A stretch of DNA of 13,756 nt, taken from positions 1-13,756 of the forward strand of contig CAJYKY010000193.1 in assembly GCA_913775005.1 (NCBI GenBank), in the 5' to 3' direction. Positions 11,803 to 13,756 of the stretch are shown piece by piece (positions within the stretch are counted from its first letter, which is position 1; each line of letters begins with the position of its first letter). The position numbers were made by a program, and so were the translations under genes. The DNA is from an uncultured Achromobacter sp. (GTDB lineage Bacteria > Pseudomonadota > Gammaproteobacteria > Burkholderiales > Burkholderiaceae_B). The notes below the pieces were generated by a model, which saw only the letters and a program-made list of their open reading frames with translations, did not search any database and had not been told where the DNA came from.

Positions 11803-13083
11803 TTAGTTCAACGTGGACGCCGCCCGCGCGCGCTTGACCTCCAGCGCGGTGACGCCGCCCGCCTCGTTGCCCCAGCTATTGCGGATGTACGACACCAGCA
11901 TGGCGATATCGCTGTCGTTCAACACCTGACCGAACGGCGGCATGCCGTGAGGCCGGGGGTTGGCTTGCGTGGCGGGCGCGTAGCCGCCATCAAGCACCAT
12001 TCGTATCGCATTGACCGGCGACGGCGCCGTCACGGTGGGGTTGCCTGCCAGCGCGGGCCACGCCGCGCCACTGCCCTCGCCTGCCGGCTGATGGCATTGC
12101 GCGCACTGCTGGCGGTACAGCTTGGCGCCCAGCTCCATCGCGGCCGGCGCCACCGCCGCCTTTTGCGCGGGCGTGGAAGCGGGCGTTGCAGGCAGCGACT
12201 TGATGTAGACGCCGATCGCCACCGCGTCATCGTCGGTCAGGTGCTGCGTGCTGCCCAGCACCACTTCGGCCATCGGCCCGCTGGCGCTGGAATGCGCAGA
12301 GATACCCGTCTTGAGCAGCTCGGCGATATCCGCCGCCGTCCAGCGGCCCATACCCGTCTGCATGTCGTTGGTAAGCGGCGGCGCGTACCAGTCCAGCACC
12401 GGGATCACGCCGCCCGTCAGCGGCTCGGCGGAGCGCGTCGCGCCCAGGCTATTGCGCGGCGTGTGGCAGGCGGCGCAATGGCCCAACCCTTCCACCAGAT
12501 AGCGACCGCGATTCCATTGCACCGACTGGCTGGCGTCAGGCTCTTGCACGCCAGGCTTGAAATACAGCGCGCGCCAGGCGGCCAGCAAGGCGCGCTGGTC
12601 ATACGGGAAGTTCAGTTCGGGAGGACGGTTAGGCTGATCGACCGGCGCCACGCTGCGCAGGTACGCGTACAAGGCGTCGGCATCGGCGCGCGTGACGCGC
12701 GTGTATTCCGTGTACGGGAATGCGGGATACAGCAGCGTGCCGTCCTTGGACTTGCCGTTGTGCAGCGCCTGCCAGAAATCGTCGGCGCTCCAGGTGCCGA
12801 TGCCGGTCTTGTCATCAGGCGTGATATTCGGGCCATAGACGGTGCCGAACGGCGTCGGAATCGGCGTGCCGCCCGCCAGCGCCTTGCCGCCCAGGCTGGT
12901 ATGGCAGGCCATGCAGTTGCCGGCCAGCGCCAGATACCGGCCGCGTTCAATCAGCGTGGCGGCATCGGCCGTGGAGGCCGGGCCGGTGCTGGTGTCGTTG
13001 CGCGTGCCAAGCCAATACAGTCCGCCCGCCACCACGATCAGCGCCAAGACCAGCACGGAGAGCAATCGTTTGATCAGTTTCAT
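11803..13083 (-). CDS. Triheme membrane-anchored cytochrome c, dehydrogenase electron-transfer subunit type
   Basis: The 426-residue protein has an uncleaved-looking N-terminal anchor (MKLIKRLLSVLVLALIVVAGG, 1-25) and three haem c sites: CMACH (57-61), CAACH (203-207) and CAQCH (327-331). This layout is that of the cytochrome subunits serving periplasmic alcohol/gluconate dehydrogenases and molybdenum hydroxylases such as nicotinate dehydrogenase. Domain 1 has YGPNITPDDKTGIGTWS and LYPAFPYTEYTRV; the latter has Phe122 where alcohol dehydrogenase relatives typically have Met. Domain 3 has the MPPFG Met ligand. The start at 13083 is supported by AGGGGC about 8 bases upstream; longer in-frame starts lack family likeness. 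It is 14 bases after the c4-like gene, so one operon; a dehydrogenase gene may lie beyond the right edge. Confidence 0.9.
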   Translation of the reverse strand: MKLIKRLLSVLVLALIVVAGGLYWLGTRNDTSTGPASTADAATLIERGRYLALAGNCMACHTSLGGKALAGGTPIPTPFGTVYGPNITPDDKTGIGTWSADDFWQALHNGKSKDGTLLYPAFPYTEYTRVTRADADALYAYLRSVAPVDQPNRPPELNFPYDQRALLAAWRALYFKPGVQEPDASQSVQWNRGRYLVEGLGHCAACHTPRNSLGATRSAEPLTGGVIPVLDWYAPPLTNDMQTGMGRWTAADIAELLKTGISAHSSASGPMAEVVLGSTQHLTDDDAVAIGVYIKSLPATPASTPAQKAAVAPAAMELGAKLYRQQCAQCHQPAGEGSGAAWPALAGNPTVTAPSPVNAIRMVLDGGYAPATQANPRPHGMPPFGQVLNDSDIAMLVSYIRNSWGNEAGGVTALEVKRARAASTLN

Positions 13084-13097
13084 GTGTTTGCCCCTGA

Positions 13098-13756
13098 TCA
13101 ACGTTGCGCCTGACTGCCGCACTGCGCGGGCAGTTGCAGCGAACCCGCCGGTTCCGGCGCATAGGGTTCGGCCACAGGCTGAGACGACAGCCACGCCGCC
13201 AGGGCGCCGATGTCGGTGGGGGTGAGCTTGTTGGCGATGTCCGCCATGCAATCGGGCGCGGCGGCGCGGCGCAGGCCATTTTTCCAGCTGCCGATCTGCG
13301 AGCCGATGTAGTCGCGCGGCAGGCCCAGCAGCCCGGGGATGGCGGGCATCACCCCACTGAGGCCCGCGCCATGACAGGCCGCACAGGCGGGCAGGCCGCG
13401 CGCCGCATCCCCTTGCAGAGCCAGCTTGCGGCCGGCTTCCAGCGTGGCGGCGGAGACGTCGGCGCGCACGGGCGGCGGATACGGCACGTGCTGGTCCGAA
13501 AAATACGCGGCCATCTCGCGCAGGTAATCGTCGGGTAGGCCCGCCAGCAGGTGCGACATGGGCCGGTACTGGCGGCGGTCGTCGCGGAAATTCAGCAGTT
13601 GGTGGTACAGGTATTCCTGCGGCTTGCCGGCAAGGCGGGGGTAATAGCCATCTGCGCCAGCGCGGCCCTGTGCCCCATGACAGGCCGTACAGGCCGCAAC
13701 GCGGGCGGCCATGGTGTCTGGACGCAAGGGGCTGGGGGTGTCTGGGCTTGCGGGTT
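13098..13756 (-). CDS. Diheme c4-like cytochrome c, 5' end outside the window
   Basis: The reading frame is open to the right edge, so the N-terminus and signal peptide are missing. The visible 219 codons hold two class I cytochrome domains: CTACHG (13677-13691) followed by YYPRLAGKPQEYLYHQLLNFRDDRRQYRPMSHLLAGL, and CAACHG (13371-13385) followed by PAIPGLLGLPRDYIGSQIGSWKNGLRR. This resembles cytochrome c4/c553-type periplasmic electron carriers. The Met of YRPMSH is a likely sixth haem ligand. A TTG at 13727 and an ATG at 13712 are possible starts, but both fall just before the first haem with no room for an export signal, so I treat the gene as truncated. It sits upstream of the triheme cytochrome and probably shares its electron chain. 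Confidence 0.88.
   Translation of the reverse strand, partial: PASPDTPSPLRPDTMAARVAACTACHGAQGRAGADGYYPRLAGKPQEYLYHQLLNFRDDRRQYRPMSHLLAGLPDDYLREMAAYFSDQHVPYPPPVRADVSAATLEAGRKLALQGDAARGLPACAACHGAGLSGVMPAIPGLLGLPRDYIGSQIGSWKNGLRRAAAPDCMADIANKLTPTDIGALAAWLSSQPVAEPYAPEPAGSLQLPAQCGSQAQR

Noticed and set aside
11796..11816. Small inverted repeat ACGTT-N6-AACGT between the convergent MocR-type gene and cytochrome gene
   Set aside because: Only 5 pairs with a bulge and no T-tract on either strand; too weak to call a shared terminator.
11680..13113. 477-codon open frame on the plus strand opposite the triheme cytochrome
   Set aside because: It is an antisense shadow; Arg/Ala-rich without family likeness, while the minus-strand frame carries three CxxCH haem motifs.

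Overview
The window looks like a chromosomal segment of a GC-rich betaproteobacterium. The protein sequences and the order kdsD-kdsC-lptC-lptA-lptB-hpf-ptsN-hprK point to Burkholderiales, most likely Alcaligenaceae (Achromobacter/Bordetella-like). That placement is an inference from recall, not from a search. Most of the window is conserved core genome. I see no tRNA, rRNA, CRISPR array, insertion sequence or prophage gene. I found no obviously new multi-gene system; the less explained material is in leaders and intergenic stretches.

Left part (1-2724, minus strand): a GbsR/MarR-type regulator gene is followed by cydA and cydB (cydB runs off the left edge), encoding the two large subunits of cytochrome bd quinol oxidase. 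The regulator has a good sigma70 promoter whose -10 abuts a perfect inverted repeat, a likely autoregulatory operator. A terminator-like hairpin lies between the regulator and cydA, and a 33-codon upstream ORF overlaps the cydA start. Next, purT (minus, 2919-4136) encodes formate-dependent GAR transformylase, ends in a clear intrinsic terminator, and is divergent from the LPS block.

Middle (4243-7976, plus): kdsD and kdsC make Kdo, the inner-core sugar of LPS. lptC, lptA and lptB encode parts of the machine that extracts LPS from the inner membrane and carries it across the periplasm. Genes overlap by ATGA or are joined by very short ORFs that end exactly on the next start codon. The gene that often follows lptB in related bacteria, rpoN (sigma54), is absent; a 220-base non-coding stretch stands there instead.

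Then (8074-10318, plus) come hpf (ribosome hibernation), ptsN (EIIA-Ntr) and hprK (HPr kinase/phosphorylase), the regulatory PTS branch. hpf has a leader that may hide its ribosome-binding site. The 382-base gap between hpf and ptsN is full of inverted repeats and holds a G-quadruplex-type tract. ptsN has a perfect TATAAT so close to its ATG that the mRNA should be nearly leaderless.

Right part: a MocR-type GntR/aminotransferase regulator (10341-11774, plus) follows hprK where rapZ is often found. Converging on it from the right edge (minus strand) are two c-type cytochrome genes: a partial diheme c4-like protein and a triheme membrane-anchored cytochrome of the dehydrogenase-associated type. 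Their dehydrogenase partner is probably outside the window.
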